64,000 nt of DNA from positions 992,001 to 1,056,000 of the forward strand of contig NZ_JABMLK010000001.1 in NCBI RefSeq assembly GCF_013394855.1. Direction: 5' to 3'. The position numbers and the translations under genes were made by a program. Shown here piece after piece: positions 40,206-48,730 of the stretch (the stretch's first letter is position 1; every line of letters begins with the position of its first letter). The notes below the pieces were generated by a model that was given only the letters and a program-made list of their open reading frames with translations, ran no database searches and had not been told where the DNA came from. This stretch comes from Limnobaculum xujianqingii. Its GTDB lineage: Bacteria; Pseudomonadota; Gammaproteobacteria; Enterobacterales; Enterobacteriaceae.

Positions 40206-40901
40206 TTACTCCTGATTGTTATCAATAATTTGACGTGCACGGCTAACTAATGAGTCAGGATCCATGCCGTTGTTATGTCCGCCGCCCCCAGCGCCAGAGT
40301 TTCCGCCACCGTTCCCCCCGGTTCCGCTGGCCTTACTACCGATAATCACGCCCTTAAAAGCAACATTACCGATGAATTCTTTTTTCAGATCATCCATGCT
40401 TGCTGCGCTAGGCTTACCAGCGCCATCAAGAATTCGCGTCACATGCTGACCATCTTTTTCTTCAATAACTAATCGTGACTTAATGTGAGGCAACATAACT
40501 GGTGCAGCATCACCAGCCAGTTCAGTGGCTAATTTCTGCGCTACGTTGTCAACCAATAAGCCCTGTAAGCTGGCATTCAACGTATCAATTTTAGTTTTTG
40601 ACTGGTTTTCGGAATCAGCCAGCTTTTGCGCCCAAGACTTCTCCAGAGCGTCAATATCACCATTTTTCTTTGCCTGTTCCTCAGCAGATTTTTTGGCATC
40701 TTCCTCGGCCTTGCGACGAGCTGCCTGTTCTGTTTTTTTCTCAGTCATCAGTTCATCGACTTTCTTTTTCAGCCCATCGAGTTCGCTGGTATCCGGCATA
40801 CCTTCAATGGATATTTGGTAACCATCACCTGATGCTTTGTATAAAGCCTTCATTGCAGCGTCTAATGCTTCGAACTCTTCTTTAGTAATAAAAAATTTCA
40901 T
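40206..40901 (-). CDS. capsid scaffolding protein
   Basis: A 231-residue acidic protein. Residues about 35-120 form a strong coiled coil rich in K, E, A and Q (ELMTEKKTEQAARRKAEEDA), typical of phage scaffolds; the C-terminal part ends with a glycine-rich linker (GTGGNGGGNSGAGGGG) and a short helix that could contact the capsid. It lies directly before the capsid gene. ATG 40901 has GGGG 6 nt upstream. Confidence 0.78.
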   Translation of the reverse strand: MKFFITKEEFEALDAAMKALYKASGDGYQISIEGMPDTSELDGLKKKVDELMTEKKTEQAARRKAEEDAKKSAEEQAKKNGDIDALEKSWAQKLADSENQSKTKIDTLNASLQGLLVDNVAQKLATELAGDAAPVMLPHIKSRLVIEEKDGQHVTRILDGAGKPSAASMDDLKKEFIGNVAFKGVIIGSKASGTGGNGGGNSGAGGGGHNNGMDPDSLVSRARQIIDNNQE

Positions 40902-40944
40902 CATCAACCCCGTTGTGATGTTGCAGTCCCTGACCGCAGATAAT

Positions 40945-40966
40945 AAAAAAGCCACCCTAAGGTGGC
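40945..40966 (-). terminator. terminator-like hairpin before the scaffold gene
   Basis: On the minus strand GCCACC, TTAG, GGTGGC, then six T. It overlaps the 3' end of the head morphogenesis gene's flank, just after its stop. Confidence 0.75.
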
Positions 40967-40968
40967 CG

Positions 40969-42081
40969 TTAAAGTCCGGCGTCAATAAACGCCTGTTCGT
41001 CAATCTTTCGTAGCTGTTCCAGCGTTAGCCACTCCCCTTTATCCGTAAAGAATTCGGAAGGATGTATTCCACCATCACGCATCAACCTGGCCCGGGTTTC
41101 GCCCAGTACCTCAACCTGTCGTTTATATGGTTGTCGCTGTAACCAGTCACGGAAATTCGTTCCGGCTGGTACTTGTCCGTCCATGCTGGCCCGTGTTCCC
41201 TCTGGCATTTCATCAACATCAATTCCCAGTTCTCGCCATGACTTAACAACAAATGTCTCTGTAGAACGGCAGCAATAATGAATACGACCCGGCCCTGTTC
41301 CGTAAGGGATTTTGTGTCCGATCGGCTTGTTATCCAGCGTATACCGTAAGCAATCACGGATAATACAGGTTGGCGTGGTGCGATTATCAAGCGTACTGCG
41401 CCATTGCTTACAGTCGATAACATCCGTGTTCGCTTTCCCGAACTCAGTGCGGGCAACGGCTGCCATATGATTAACCGCCGTTTTAATTACACTCGTGGCA
41501 TTCGCTCTACCAGTTTGCAGAACACCATCCTGATAATTCCGCGCTTTTGTTCCTCTCACCCTCCGGTATATTTGTTCTGTCGTTTCCCCCTGCAAGTACC
41601 CCTGACTTACTGCATTGGTTATTCGCTGCATACGGTCAGCTTCCAACTTATCAGTCCATTCACTTAATAAACGACCTTGAAACGGTCTGGCCATCGCAGA
41701 GGCATAAACTTGTTGAGGTGTTATCCCTGTGAGTGGAAAGCGTTCTTTTACGAGATCAGGGAGTAGAGAATCAAACAGACTTAATTGAAAGCCAGAGTCA
41801 TAACCAATAAACTCACTCAGTTCGTTGGTTAATGAACCATACAGCCTTTGATAAATCTGCCTGTTAATATCCCTGACACTACTCAATAACGAATCTAATC
41901 GACGGACAGAGAAACTATCCGGCTCCATTACATCAAGAGATGCCAACAGGCTTGCAGATAATTCAGCATCAGCCTGATTAAGGGTATTAACCATTCGTAG
42001 AGCAACGCCATTTGAATAACGAGAAACAAAGAGCGAATGCGCAATGGATTCATCAAGCATCCGGTCGTTGACTGTTCTCAT
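40969..42081 (-). CDS. head morphogenesis protein, SPP1 gp7/Mu F family
   Basis: A 370-residue minor head protein. The C-terminal part carries the family signature: VAAVARTEFGKANTDV, WRSTLDNRTTPTCIIRDC and GTGPGRIHYCCRSTE, with paired cysteines that often bind metal. It attaches to the portal and affects DNA ejection. The start overlaps the portal gene end by 29 bp. Confidence 0.85.
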   Translation of the reverse strand: MRTVNDRMLDESIAHSLFVSRYSNGVALRMVNTLNQADAELSASLLASLDVMEPDSFSVRRLDSLLSSVRDINRQIYQRLYGSLTNELSEFIGYDSGFQLSLFDSLLPDLVKERFPLTGITPQQVYASAMARPFQGRLLSEWTDKLEADRMQRITNAVSQGYLQGETTEQIYRRVRGTKARNYQDGVLQTGRANATSVIKTAVNHMAAVARTEFGKANTDVIDCKQWRSTLDNRTTPTCIIRDCLRYTLDNKPIGHKIPYGTGPGRIHYCCRSTETFVVKSWRELGIDVDEMPEGTRASMDGQVPAGTNFRDWLQRQPYKRQVEVLGETRARLMRDGGIHPSEFFTDKGEWLTLEQLRKIDEQAFIDAGL

Positions 42082-43471
42082 TTCCACCGCCTGTCAAATT
42101 CGGTTGCTGGTTTCTGATTAAATCTTCCACTTCCTCCGGTTCCACGCTCTGATCTATTAAACCTACGCTTTGCTGATAGCGGATAAAATCGACAAGTAGC
42201 ATTTGGCCTGATTGCACCATCGCCATCAACGTATTCAGCGCCGCTGAATCCAGAGACGAAATCTCAAAGCGTTTATTGATTTCGATTGTTCCTTCCCCGC
42301 TACCGGCAAACAGTATGGCAAACTCTAACGCCCGGTTAATAGCCTGTTCTACGTTGCCAACACATAAAGAAAGGATGCTGTTATCAGTCTGAGCCTCATC
42401 ACTGGCCTGTGTAGCTGTGCGAGCTGAGGTATTGCGCTCAACCAATTTCGCACCAAGCATGGCCATCTGCTTTTCTCGTCGTTCCGCTACAGTTATAGGT
42501 AGGTTTCTATCCTCGGCCTGAACGATACTAATAACGCCATTGTCTGGTAATAAAATCCCTTTTGTTGACCCGATTTTGATACCACCATCTAAATACTTGT
42601 CAGCCCAAGGTTGATTCAGCCCACCAACAGCAATCGTTGGTTGTCCGGTAAGATGTGCGATTTCTGCTATATCGGCCTCAGCCTGGTAATGCTTAATATT
42701 CACATTGGCAATATCGGCAAGCGGTGGTGCGTCAGGAGTGTGATCATTGTTACTTGCACCAATCCATGACCACGGCAACTCAGTTAATTGCTGTCCGGTA
42801 CTGTCCTTAAGCTCAATCAATTGCCCTTCCATCATCCCTGTGGTGCTTTGCTGCCAGCGCCGTGAATAAGCCTTGTCATCAATAAGTCGAAGCTCAATCC
42901 AGACTTTTTGTAATAGCAATTCAAAATTATTCGGGTCGTCTACCGGTTCAACATAATGCACAACGACTAATGATGTTTTACCTGCAGTAACACGCCAATT
43001 GATAATTTCTTTTGCAGTAAAAAGCCTGAGAATTGGGCGCCCTAGTTTACTCAACGTCTGGTTACCAGAGGCGGTATAGTCAGTCAAAATACCTGCACGA
43101 CCACGTTGCAAATTCTGGCTTAAAGCATCACGTGCAATTTGCGTCAGTGGTTGCCCTTCGCCGTCCGCATCACCTTCAATATCGGCAATACGTCCAGTAA
43201 GAGCTATCTTTACCGGTTTATTGAATGCCAGCCCTAACAGTCCGGATAATGTGCGGCCAGTTGCATTGATAAACGGTGCCCGCTGTTTATACGCTTTATA
43301 CCGAATATCCTGCGGGTCGTCGTTTATATGGTCGCTACTGGGATGAGGTAAGTATTTTTTACCACGCTTCTTTATTTTGCGCTCACCATCAACACAATCA
43401 CCGACTAATTCCCACTCTGGCAGGAATTCACGGTATGCCGGGTGGCGATAATCGATATTTTGTGTAGACAT
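42053..43471 (-). CDS. portal protein, DUF4055 family
   Basis: A 472-residue dodecameric portal. MSTQNIDYRHPAYREFLPEW, RKIKKRGKKYLPHPS, RTLSGLLGLAFNKPV and VVHYVEPVDDPNNFE are typical of DUF4055 portals. It overlaps the terminase stop (TAATG). It forms the pore through which DNA enters. Confidence 0.88.
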   Translation of the reverse strand: MSTQNIDYRHPAYREFLPEWELVGDCVDGERKIKKRGKKYLPHPSSDHINDDPQDIRYKAYKQRAPFINATGRTLSGLLGLAFNKPVKIALTGRIADIEGDADGEGQPLTQIARDALSQNLQRGRAGILTDYTASGNQTLSKLGRPILRLFTAKEIINWRVTAGKTSLVVVHYVEPVDDPNNFELLLQKVWIELRLIDDKAYSRRWQQSTTGMMEGQLIELKDSTGQQLTELPWSWIGASNNDHTPDAPPLADIANVNIKHYQAEADIAEIAHLTGQPTIAVGGLNQPWADKYLDGGIKIGSTKGILLPDNGVISIVQAEDRNLPITVAERREKQMAMLGAKLVERNTSARTATQASDEAQTDNSILSLCVGNVEQAINRALEFAILFAGSGEGTIEINKRFEISSLDSAALNTLMAMVQSGQMLLVDFIRYQQSVGLIDQSVEPEEVEDLIRNQQPNLTGGGNENSQRPDA

Positions 43472-44796
43472 TAATATGCAAATCCTATGTTGACATCGGT
43501 TGCTGGTTTCTCTATTGGGAAAAGGAACGCAATGGGATAGCCGCCACCGTCGTTACCATGATCAAAACCGCCCTTCTTATCCGGTTCGCCTTTGTCATCG
43601 TAAATTTGACGTTCAAGACATTGCGTAAATTTAGGGCATTCATGAGTATTAACCAGCATCCGGCGCTCACCGTAGGTGTTGCACAGCATGGCATTCATGG
43701 CATTGACGCGATCTTTAACGGCTGGGTTGGTTGAGTTAACGCAGACAGAAAAGCCCGCATCCTCTAACAGAGCAATATCTGACTCACTCGCATTACTTGA
43801 TTTCCGATTCTTGCCAGAAGCATCTGGATACACCGCGATACTGTGTCCTGAATATCGTTCCTCTATTTTCTTAATCATTGCCGGCGTATCGAATACGTTC
43901 ATGAATTCATAAACAGCTCGGGGCAAGCCATCTCGCATCACGTAAACCACAGCAGCCATTTTGCTAACGTTGAAGTCCATACCAATATGCAAAACATCAC
44001 CTGGTTGTACTGTTTCGTCAGTGTGGTTTTTCCGACGATCAAAACAGTAGTAAACAACACCCTGATAGTTTTCAAAGCTGGCTAAATATTCCTGCCTGAA
44101 AGTGCGCGGATCCATCTTCCGTCGTGCGGCTTCCAATTCCTCAATGGGAACATTACCGCCGTCGACCGACGTATACAGCCAACTCATGTGGTCAGGCTCT
44201 CGCCCATCCTGTCCGGCTAGATAAGTGTCATAACAATGGTTGAACCCTTTAGGGGTACCGATGCGTAATGCATGGCCACCGATATACTGAACACCGTCAA
44301 TAGTGTATCGGCAGGTTGAAAGCATTGGCCGTAGAACTTCTTCCCATGCCTCATAAGGACAATCAGCCCACTCATCAATCAGAACAAAAAATAAACCTGA
44401 ACCACGCAGATCATCATAGTTATTCAAGCCAACGCACCGTATAACATGACCGCTATTCAGAGTGATTGATAATTCAGTTTCGTTTGGTTTAGATGCCCGC
44501 CAGTGAACCGGTATCGCCTGCTTTAAGCGACGCCAGAAAACTCTCTTAGCCTGTTTCTGAGTTGGTGCGCAATACCAGATTTCATCCTCAACACTGACAT
44601 TCCAGCGTTGAGCCAATCTGGCCGCTCGTCGCATTTCTGCTTTACCAAGAAATGTCTTACCAAATCGACGACCGCACACAGCATCACGAAAACGCGCTTT
44701 CGGCTGCCATCCCCAAACATAAATATTTGCCTGTTTTGGGGTCAGGCTTACCGCACCTTCATTATTAAAGGATTGGCGAGTCAGGTGTAGGTTCAT
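43471..44796 (-). CDS. terminase large subunit
   Basis: A 441-residue packaging ATPase-nuclease. Walker A CGRRFGKT (41-48), Walker B FFVLIDEWAD (about 135), adenine motif IWYCAPTQKQAK, and an RNase H-type nuclease with Asp residues in IGMDFNVSK (about 273), YPDASGK (about 320) and FDHGNDGGGYP (about 418). It overlaps the small subunit gene by 32 bp. Confidence 0.93.
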   Translation of the reverse strand: MNLHLTRQSFNNEGAVSLTPKQANIYVWGWQPKARFRDAVCGRRFGKTFLGKAEMRRAARLAQRWNVSVEDEIWYCAPTQKQAKRVFWRRLKQAIPVHWRASKPNETELSITLNSGHVIRCVGLNNYDDLRGSGLFFVLIDEWADCPYEAWEEVLRPMLSTCRYTIDGVQYIGGHALRIGTPKGFNHCYDTYLAGQDGREPDHMSWLYTSVDGGNVPIEELEAARRKMDPRTFRQEYLASFENYQGVVYYCFDRRKNHTDETVQPGDVLHIGMDFNVSKMAAVVYVMRDGLPRAVYEFMNVFDTPAMIKKIEERYSGHSIAVYPDASGKNRKSSNASESDIALLEDAGFSVCVNSTNPAVKDRVNAMNAMLCNTYGERRMLVNTHECPKFTQCLERQIYDDKGEPDKKGGFDHGNDGGGYPIAFLFPIEKPATDVNIGFAY

Positions 44797-45592
44797 CAGG
44801 AGTTAGTGCCTGTAATTGATAATCGTCTTCTAAACCGCCAGGCTTATCAGATTGATTTAGCTCTTTGCGTAATTGCTCAATTTCAAGTTCTGTTTTCTCT
44901 GTCACCGTATTGCGGAAATTAGTGTCAGCTTCGATTTTCGGCACCTGAACATGCGCCAAACTCTCAGCTACGCGGATACCACTAATAGTGCGTTCCAATG
45001 ATTCAATGCGGACAGTGTTGCGGTGCATGGCTTTGTATGCCGCGCCGATATTGCTCATTAATAACTTTCGTTTTTCTTCTGTCGGCTCATCCTCCAACTC
45101 AGCTTTCCAGCGGCCTATATTCTCTGCGGCGGTCAGGTTGCCTGCACGTAACCAAAAAAGTTCATCACTTAATGTCAGTGATTGCGCATCTTCGCTGACA
45201 GCATCAGATAGCAGCATTCGACGACCATAACCGCCGTGTTTTAATGCGTGCTGGTTTCCTTTCTGGAATGGGGGATGATTCGTGACTACTTTCCGTTTTT
45301 GCTCGGGTTTCGTTTCTTGTGGTTTTTGCGCATTGTCACTTTGCGCACTCTGCGCAATTTCTTTCTTAGCCTTTACCGGTGTTGGCTTATCGGCTTTTTG
45401 CGCAGTTTCTTTGCGCAGTTTTGGTGTTTTATCTTTTTGCGCAGTTTTTTGTGCACCAACCTTCTTGATGTATCTCCGCGCAGTATCATAATTCAGTCCC
45501 TGCGCTTCACACCATGTTTTGGGGGAAATGCCGGTTTTGGCATGATCGGACAGGAACCGTTGCTGAAGCTTACCCCAGTCCGGTTTTGCCAT
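44765..45592 (-). CDS. terminase small subunit
   Basis: A 275-residue DNA-recognition subunit. An HTH-like N-terminus (WGKLQQRFLSDHAKTGISP, TWCEAQGLNYDTARRYIKK) is followed by a low-complexity linker with Ala-Gln-Lys repeats (about 45-95) and a C-terminal helical oligomerisation part starting PPFQKGNQHALKHGGY. The linker DNA contains six TGCGCA hexamers. It directly precedes the large subunit. Confidence 0.8.
   Translation of the reverse strand: MAKPDWGKLQQRFLSDHAKTGISPKTWCEAQGLNYDTARRYIKKVGAQKTAQKDKTPKLRKETAQKADKPTPVKAKKEIAQSAQSDNAQKPQETKPEQKRKVVTNHPPFQKGNQHALKHGGYGRRMLLSDAVSEDAQSLTLSDELFWLRAGNLTAAENIGRWKAELEDEPTEEKRKLLMSNIGAAYKAMHRNTVRIESLERTISGIRVAESLAHVQVPKIEADTNFRNTVTEKTELEIEQLRKELNQSDKPGGLEDDYQLQALTPDEPTPDSPIL
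45327..45443. repeat. array of six TGCGCA hexamers in the small terminase gene
   Basis: Palindromic TGCGCA starts at 45327, 45342, 45351, 45399, 45412 and 45438. It encodes Ala-Gln in the linker. Packaging sites often lie in or near this gene, so it could be a terminase-binding array; protein repeats are the simple alternative. Confidence 0.55.
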
Positions 45593-45595
45593 TGC

Positions 45596-45844
45596 TTAAT
45601 TCCTTACGAAAATATTCCTACAACCCTTGCTTCTGGAAATGATGTGCATCTTCCCCCAGATAACCATTGGCGATGTCACTGTAAAAACTGGGTGTCTTTG
45701 TGTTGGTGCATTATCAGCAGGCATTGTTGCTGATTCGGTTATTTCAACTAACCCGCTCTGAACTTGAAACGTTCCCGTCTCTACACCAGTAGTTAGCTGC
45801 TTCCATCCTTCCTCACGCTTTAAATCAAAGTTTTTCGTTGCCAT
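45596..45844 (-). CDS. hypothetical phage protein, 82 aa
   Basis: A small protein starting MATKNFDLKREEGWKQLTTG, with strand-rich middle (GTFQVQSGLVEI) and a basic end. No family recognised. It lies in a run of three genes just before terminase; similar ones are minor virion proteins in other phages. Confidence 0.6.
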   Translation of the reverse strand: MATKNFDLKREEGWKQLTTGVETGTFQVQSGLVEITESATMPADNAPTQRHPVFTVTSPMVIWGKMHIISRSKGCRNIFVRN

Positions 45845-45847
45845 TTT

Positions 45848-46126
45848 TTATCCTAATACAAAGTCAGGGGTTGCTGGATTAACAAGGTATTGCTGCGCTG
45901 CGGTAGGTATCTCGCCACGAATAACATCAATAAAAAAACCGACCTTTTTGGTCGGCTCTTTGATAGTGTTTCCTTTTTCGTCATACTCTCCATCGTTGTT
46001 GTAGAGAGTCCCACGAACCGCTATTTCTATTCGTAGCGTTGGTTGAATCCAGTTATCACCATCCAGCCATTCCGGACAACATTTGATTGCAGTACGCTCA
46101 TCTGGAAATCGTAAATATCTCATCAT
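45848..46126 (-). CDS. hypothetical phage protein, 92 aa
   Basis: A 92-residue protein (MMRYLRFPDERTAIKCCPEW, KVGFFIDVIRGEIPTAAQQY). Its start overlaps the stop of the previous gene. A hairpin with a T-run (45932-45956) lies inside it. Family not recognised; likely a minor virion or assembly protein by position. Confidence 0.6.
   Translation of the reverse strand: MMRYLRFPDERTAIKCCPEWLDGDNWIQPTLRIEIAVRGTLYNNDGEYDEKGNTIKEPTKKVGFFIDVIRGEIPTAAQQYLVNPATPDFVLG
45932..45956 (-). terminator. terminator-like hairpin inside a coding region
   Basis: On the minus strand GCCGACC, AAAAA, GGTCGGT, then six T, wholly within the 92-aa gene. Confidence 0.6.
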
Positions 46127-47031
46127 GTGATGTACTCAATTGTTGGGATATAACGAACTCCCCAATCTTTCTTGGCCCACGGAAGCGGAAACCATGCATC
46201 TCCATTTGCTGGGTATTCATCATACTCGCCACTGGTATACCAAACCCGTATACCCCTTGCCCCTTGCATTTCAACGAGCAGAAATGAAGCACCGCGAGTT
46301 GCTTCAGTTCCGGTAGTTAGAATCGTTGATGTTGCTGTATCACCGTATTCGTATTGCCAGCCCCAGGGCCATGTCATTGTGTTCGCGATTGATGGTCCGT
46401 CACTGTAAACTGACATTGTTCCCGAAAATGAAGTTGTTTTCGGAGTTGTCTTTTTAGTAACCCAGCGTTCCCATACGTTTAGGTTATTAATGTAATCATA
46501 GTCCGGCGTTGTAATACGCTCGATAAACGCACGGGAAATAACAGGAACGATAGAAAAACCACTTGCCACGGCGTTTACATCTAATGGGTCATATGTTCGG
46601 CAATATAAGCCACTACCGACATTGGTGTTGTAATATTTAGCACCCAGAGGCATGACCGTGCCTGCTGGTGTAGTAACAGGCGAATCAACACTAGTGCAGT
46701 AGTTTCCGACCATCGGAGTCACAATTGTCGTATTGTTTTTAACCAAATTGGTGCGTTGCGGTTCTGGTTCATGCCGTCCGACCGCAACACCGTTGACATA
46801 CTCAACGGGGCATTCGTCAGGGCCAGCATAGTGAAGCAGTCCATCAGCGCCGTAGTATGCGTGTTGACTGGCACATTGATAGCGTACCCGGCTGTCGAGT
46901 GATGTTGCCGTCAGATCGATGGGGGAATAATCCGGTTGTGTACCACCATTACCAAAAACCACAGCACCTGGCACTATTAATCCTGTTCCGGACTGTTGTC
47001 CGATAATCGGAGCATCTTTAATGATCAGCAT
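46123..47031 (-). CDS. phage structural protein, head-spike-like
   Basis: A 302-residue protein rich in Thr, Tyr, Gly and strands. Its phrase VEYVNGVAVGRHEPEPQRTN is the type seen in phage head spike/fibre domain proteins, where a ligand-binding beta domain is preceded by such a linker. No signal or membrane segment. It would decorate the capsid or act as an accessory fibre; this is inference. Confidence 0.6.
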   Translation of the reverse strand: MLIIKDAPIIGQQSGTGLIVPGAVVFGNGGTQPDYSPIDLTATSLDSRVRYQCASQHAYYGADGLLHYAGPDECPVEYVNGVAVGRHEPEPQRTNLVKNNTTIVTPMVGNYCTSVDSPVTTPAGTVMPLGAKYYNTNVGSGLYCRTYDPLDVNAVASGFSIVPVISRAFIERITTPDYDYINNLNVWERWVTKKTTPKTTSFSGTMSVYSDGPSIANTMTWPWGWQYEYGDTATSTILTTGTEATRGASFLLVEMQGARGIRVWYTSGEYDEYPANGDAWFPLPWAKKDWGVRYIPTIEYIT

Positions 47032-47219
47032 GGAAATACTCCGTTTTTAGAATTTTTCACTGGTTCGGCAAATATAACCCTCGGGAATTCCGAGAGTCAT
47101 ACCCTATGAAATTAGAATTTTATTCTGAAACTGGCAGGGTGTTAGCTTGTCACGATCGGTATTATCAAGCCCACTCAATGAATGAGCTTTGTAATAACTA
47201 CTTGCTGTAGTTACAGCCT
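47032..47219. other. short gap between lysis and packaging genes
   Basis: 188 bp without a supported gene. A 34-codon plus-strand frame (47106-47210) has no ribosome site. A short inverted repeat GTAACTACAGC / GTAATAACTAC lies near 47190-47215. Confidence 0.35.
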
Positions 47220-47456
47220 TTAGCAATCGTTATCAGGTTGCGCCACTGCGCGGCAGGCTGCCATACATGCCGTTTGCATGTCTGTTTTAGCAATCGCTAA
47301 CCAGCGAGGGCAGTTTTCACCATCGTTGAGAAAATCAAGTTGCGCGATGAACTGACGACTGATTTCCTTGAGCCGGTTCATATTGGCGATATCTTTCTCG
47401 TTTAAAGTTCGATATCCCTTAACTTTACTTCCATCCTGTGGTTTTGCTTCGTTCAT
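47220..47456 (-). CDS. Acb2/Tad1-hairpin family protein, candidate anti-CBASS sponge
   Basis: A 78-residue helical-hairpin protein. GYRTLNEKDIANMNRLK (about 14-30) and PRWLAIAKTDMQTACMAACR followed by AVAQP (about 50-74) carry the signature of the phage Acb2 family (GYR-L-x3-I-x2-MN; RWLAI-x-TD-Q; RAVAQP). Acb2 hexamers bind and hide cyclic di- and trinucleotides, blocking CBASS and Thoeris-type defence. It sits between Rz/Rz1 and the packaging genes and would be expressed with the late operon. Binding is inferred from the family. Confidence 0.75.
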   Translation of the reverse strand: MNEAKPQDGSKVKGYRTLNEKDIANMNRLKEISRQFIAQLDFLNDGENCPRWLAIAKTDMQTACMAACRAVAQPDNDC

Positions 47457-47485
47457 TACTTACTCCAGAAGGTATTTATATACGC

Positions 47486-47938
47486 CTATTTGGATAGGCA
47501 GAGGTTGTTGATGTAGCCTTGCAGGTACTCTACTTTTGCCTGGTCTTCAATGATTCCTCCTCGGATATCGAAAACAGTTTGTCCAGAAGCACTAGTGAGT
47601 TCGACACTGGTGTCATTGCCCACGCTGCCGGTGGTGGTGGCTGGACATTTGGCTTTGATACGCAGCTTGCGCTTACTAACGGTAAGCTCATTACGAAGAC
47701 GGTTATTTTCAGATTCGGAGGCATGAAGTTTCTCTGTTGTTCGTTTATCCAGTTCAGCCGCTCTATTTTGCTGTATCTGAATTTTATCAATCTCTTGATA
47801 AGCAGAATCCCGTTGCTCTGTCAGCATAACGTTGTCAGACCGCAATCTGTCGTTAGCTGACCATAAGTGCCATGCACTTAAAATGAGCACAAAAAAAACC
47901 GCTATTGCGGCTGTAGGTAGTAATGTGCGCCAAGTCAT
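47486..47938 (-). CDS. Rz: i-spanin Rz
   Basis: A 150-residue inner-membrane spanin with an N-terminal membrane anchor (about 7-25) and a long coiled coil (RDSAYQEIDKIQIQQNRAAE onwards). Together with the outer-membrane Rz1 it fuses the two membranes at lysis. The ATG overlaps the endolysin stop by 4 bp. Confidence 0.88.
   Translation of the reverse strand: MTWRTLLPTAAIAVFFVLILSAWHLWSANDRLRSDNVMLTEQRDSAYQEIDKIQIQQNRAAELDKRTTEKLHASESENNRLRNELTVSKRKLRIKAKCPATTTGSVGNDTSVELTSASGQTVFDIRGGIIEDQAKVEYLQGYINNLCLSK
47530..47724 (-). CDS. Rz1: o-spanin Rz1, nested in Rz
   Basis: A 64-residue lipoprotein read in another frame inside Rz. Signal peptide MPPNLKITVFVMSLPLVSAS with lipobox Cys at about 21, then a proline-rich stretch NVQPPPPAAW, as in lambda Rz1. 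An upstream longer frame to 47790 is not needed. Confidence 0.85.
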   Translation of the reverse strand: MPPNLKITVFVMSLPLVSASCVSKPNVQPPPPAAWAMTPVSNSLVLLDKLFSISEEESLKTRQK

Positions 47939-48351
47939 AGCAGGTTAAACGCTCTTTCATACGTTTCATCATCGTATGGCTGATAGCCATTTTCATGATC
48001 AACAATTGCTTTAGCTAAACCGATAGCCGTTTTTTTACTGCGTGTATCTATCCAGTCATTCGGTGACACACCCAGCGCTTTAGCGACCTGATTGATATAT
48101 GCGCCCGTGTTATTTTCGGATGTTGGTGCCCAGCGGTTAATCAGTCCGGATACACTGTTCAATGCATATTTACGTTGATACGTACCCAGCAGAGACATCA
48201 GCGCACGAATGCCATAATCCGGTGATTCGAATCGGCAAAACCGTTTTTCAATAGTTGGGTCATGCGGTAGCAAACCTTTCCATTTATTCTTCGGGTTATA
48301 ATCAATATTGCCCGGGTTGTTATTGCGAACACCGCGAGTTTGTTTACTCAT
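47935..48351 (-). CDS. endolysin, P5-like peptidoglycan lytic enzyme
   Basis: A 138-residue protein. RGVRNNNPGNIDYNPKNKW (about 6-24) is the signature of the P5-like lytic family in phages; FESPDYGIRALMSLLGTYQ and TGAYINQVAKALGVSPNDWI follow. It degrades the cell wall at lysis. No signal peptide, so it depends on the holin. ATG 48351 follows GAGGTAAGG; it overlaps the holin end by 8 bp. Confidence 0.8.
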   Translation of the reverse strand: MSKQTRGVRNNNPGNIDYNPKNKWKGLLPHDPTIEKRFCRFESPDYGIRALMSLLGTYQRKYALNSVSGLINRWAPTSENNTGAYINQVAKALGVSPNDWIDTRSKKTAIGLAKAIVDHENGYQPYDDETYERAFNLL

Positions 48352-48730
48352 CCTTACCTCCCACATCATTAGCTTTACGCAGACGGGATAATGCAACCTC
48401 TCGCAAGGTTTTAGCCCCAATCACACCAATGAACGCGAATATAAATAACTCAATATTCAGCTCTGATGTTTTAGTGAGGACACCAGACATGCCAGGTGTT
48501 AATTCAATGATCCTCACAACAATTGGAGAAATGACAGGAACAGATGTGACCGCGACAAAACCAGTCAAAAATGCATCCACAAAACTCTCTTTTATTTTCC
48601 CGCCGTAAAAGACAGCTCGACCTAAAGCAAGAATGAAGGCGATTATTCCACCGTTGATCCACCCTGAGTTAGCTGAGTACCATGCAACAAGAGCAGAGAA
48701 AAAACCGTTATATTTTTCAGGCATACGCAT
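48344..48730 (-). CDS. holin, lambda-family-like
   Basis: A 128-residue membrane protein beginning MRMPEKYNGFFSALVAWY, like lambda-family holins (MRMPEK...). Three hydrophobic segments (about 8-22, 25-45 and 85-105) and a charged tail RLRKANDVGGKDE. GGGGG lies 6 nt before the first ATG; the Met-Arg-Met start recalls dual-start holins, where the longer form inhibits the shorter. Confidence 0.82.
   Translation of the reverse strand: MRMPEKYNGFFSALVAWYSANSGWINGGIIAFILALGRAVFYGGKIKESFVDAFLTGFVAVTSVPVISPIVVRIIELTPGMSGVLTKTSELNIELFIFAFIGVIGAKTLREVALSRLRKANDVGGKDE

Noticed and set aside
47106..47210. 34-codon plus-strand frame between Acb2-like and structural genes
   Set aside because: No ribosome site and opposite to the late operon.
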